A stretch of DNA of 14,415 nucleotides, from positions 1 to 14,415 of the forward strand of contig JAQXSU010000234.1 of assembly GCA_029219125.1 (NCBI GenBank), written 5' to 3'. The stretch is from Bacillota bacterium. Its GTDB lineage: Bacteria > Bacillota > Clostridia > Peptostreptococcales > Anaerovoracaceae. The notes under the pieces were generated by a model, which did no database searches, was not told the DNA's origin, and saw nothing but the letters and a program-made list of their open reading frames with translations. Below, piece after piece: positions 14,352 through 14,415 of the stretch (the stretch's first letter is position 1; each line of letters starts with the position of its first letter). Both the position numbers and the translations under genes were made by a program.

Positions 14352-14415
14352 CACAACCAGTTTCCCTTCCAATTGGTTTTACATGATTTACCGACGCAAT
14401 TTGCATGCCAACCGT

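Overview
The window looks like an ordinary chromosomal stretch of an anaerobic Firmicute of class Clostridia. The evidence is a set of strong AGGAGG-type ribosome sites, A+T-rich sigma-A promoters in a genome of roughly balanced base composition, a butyrate-kinase-family gene, a four-domain flavodiiron protein, a DUF2804 protein, and a thiSGH thiazole cluster behind a TPP riboswitch. Genus cannot be fixed from sequence alone. There are no rRNA or tRNA genes, CRISPR arrays, insertion sequences or phage genes. I found no clear undescribed multi-gene system; the least explained part is the leader of the flavodiiron gene.

Layout. (1) 1-1582, minus: nfo (endonuclease IV) followed 2 bp later by a butyrate-kinase-family gene cut by the window edge. 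(2) 1708-3472, plus: a DUF2804 protein and an HD-domain phosphohydrolase, 13 bp apart, diverging from nfo. A bidirectional terminator at 3471-3501 separates them from the next, convergent operon. (3) 3485-6641, minus: a thiazole operon in the order promoter, TPP riboswitch, intrinsic terminator, thiS, thiG, thiH, tenI/thiE-like. (4) 6668-8063, minus: a secreted CAP/SCP-domain protein with Ig-like and Fn3-like modules and its own promoter. (5) 8117-10299, plus: a sigma-A promoter, a perfect 19-bp palindrome at the expected transcription start, a folded leader with an internal terminator-like hairpin, then a flavodiiron/flavodoxin/flavin-reductase/rubredoxin fusion and a bidirectional terminator. 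(6) 10331-12773, minus: an ion-transporter-superfamily permease (TTG start, strong extended -10 promoter) and a cytidylate-kinase-like protein (GTG start). (7) 12879-14351, minus: a cytoplasmic-looking beta-lactamase-family serine hydrolase.

How the genes work together. ThiS, ThiG and ThiH are the sulfur carrier, the thiazole synthase and the dehydroglycine-forming radical SAM enzyme. The last gene of the operon looks more like the thiazole tautomerase TenI than ThiE. The operon is switched by TPP: the 3' strand of the aptamer's closing stem is complementary to bases inside the downstream terminator, so ligand-bound and ligand-free folds exclude each other. ThiF is not in the operon. The flavodiiron gene is a self-contained oxygen- or NO-reducing chain (flavin reductase, rubredoxin, flavodoxin, diiron site), fitting a strict anaerobe that must remove oxygen. 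The other genes look like housekeeping or accessory units with little connection between neighbours.
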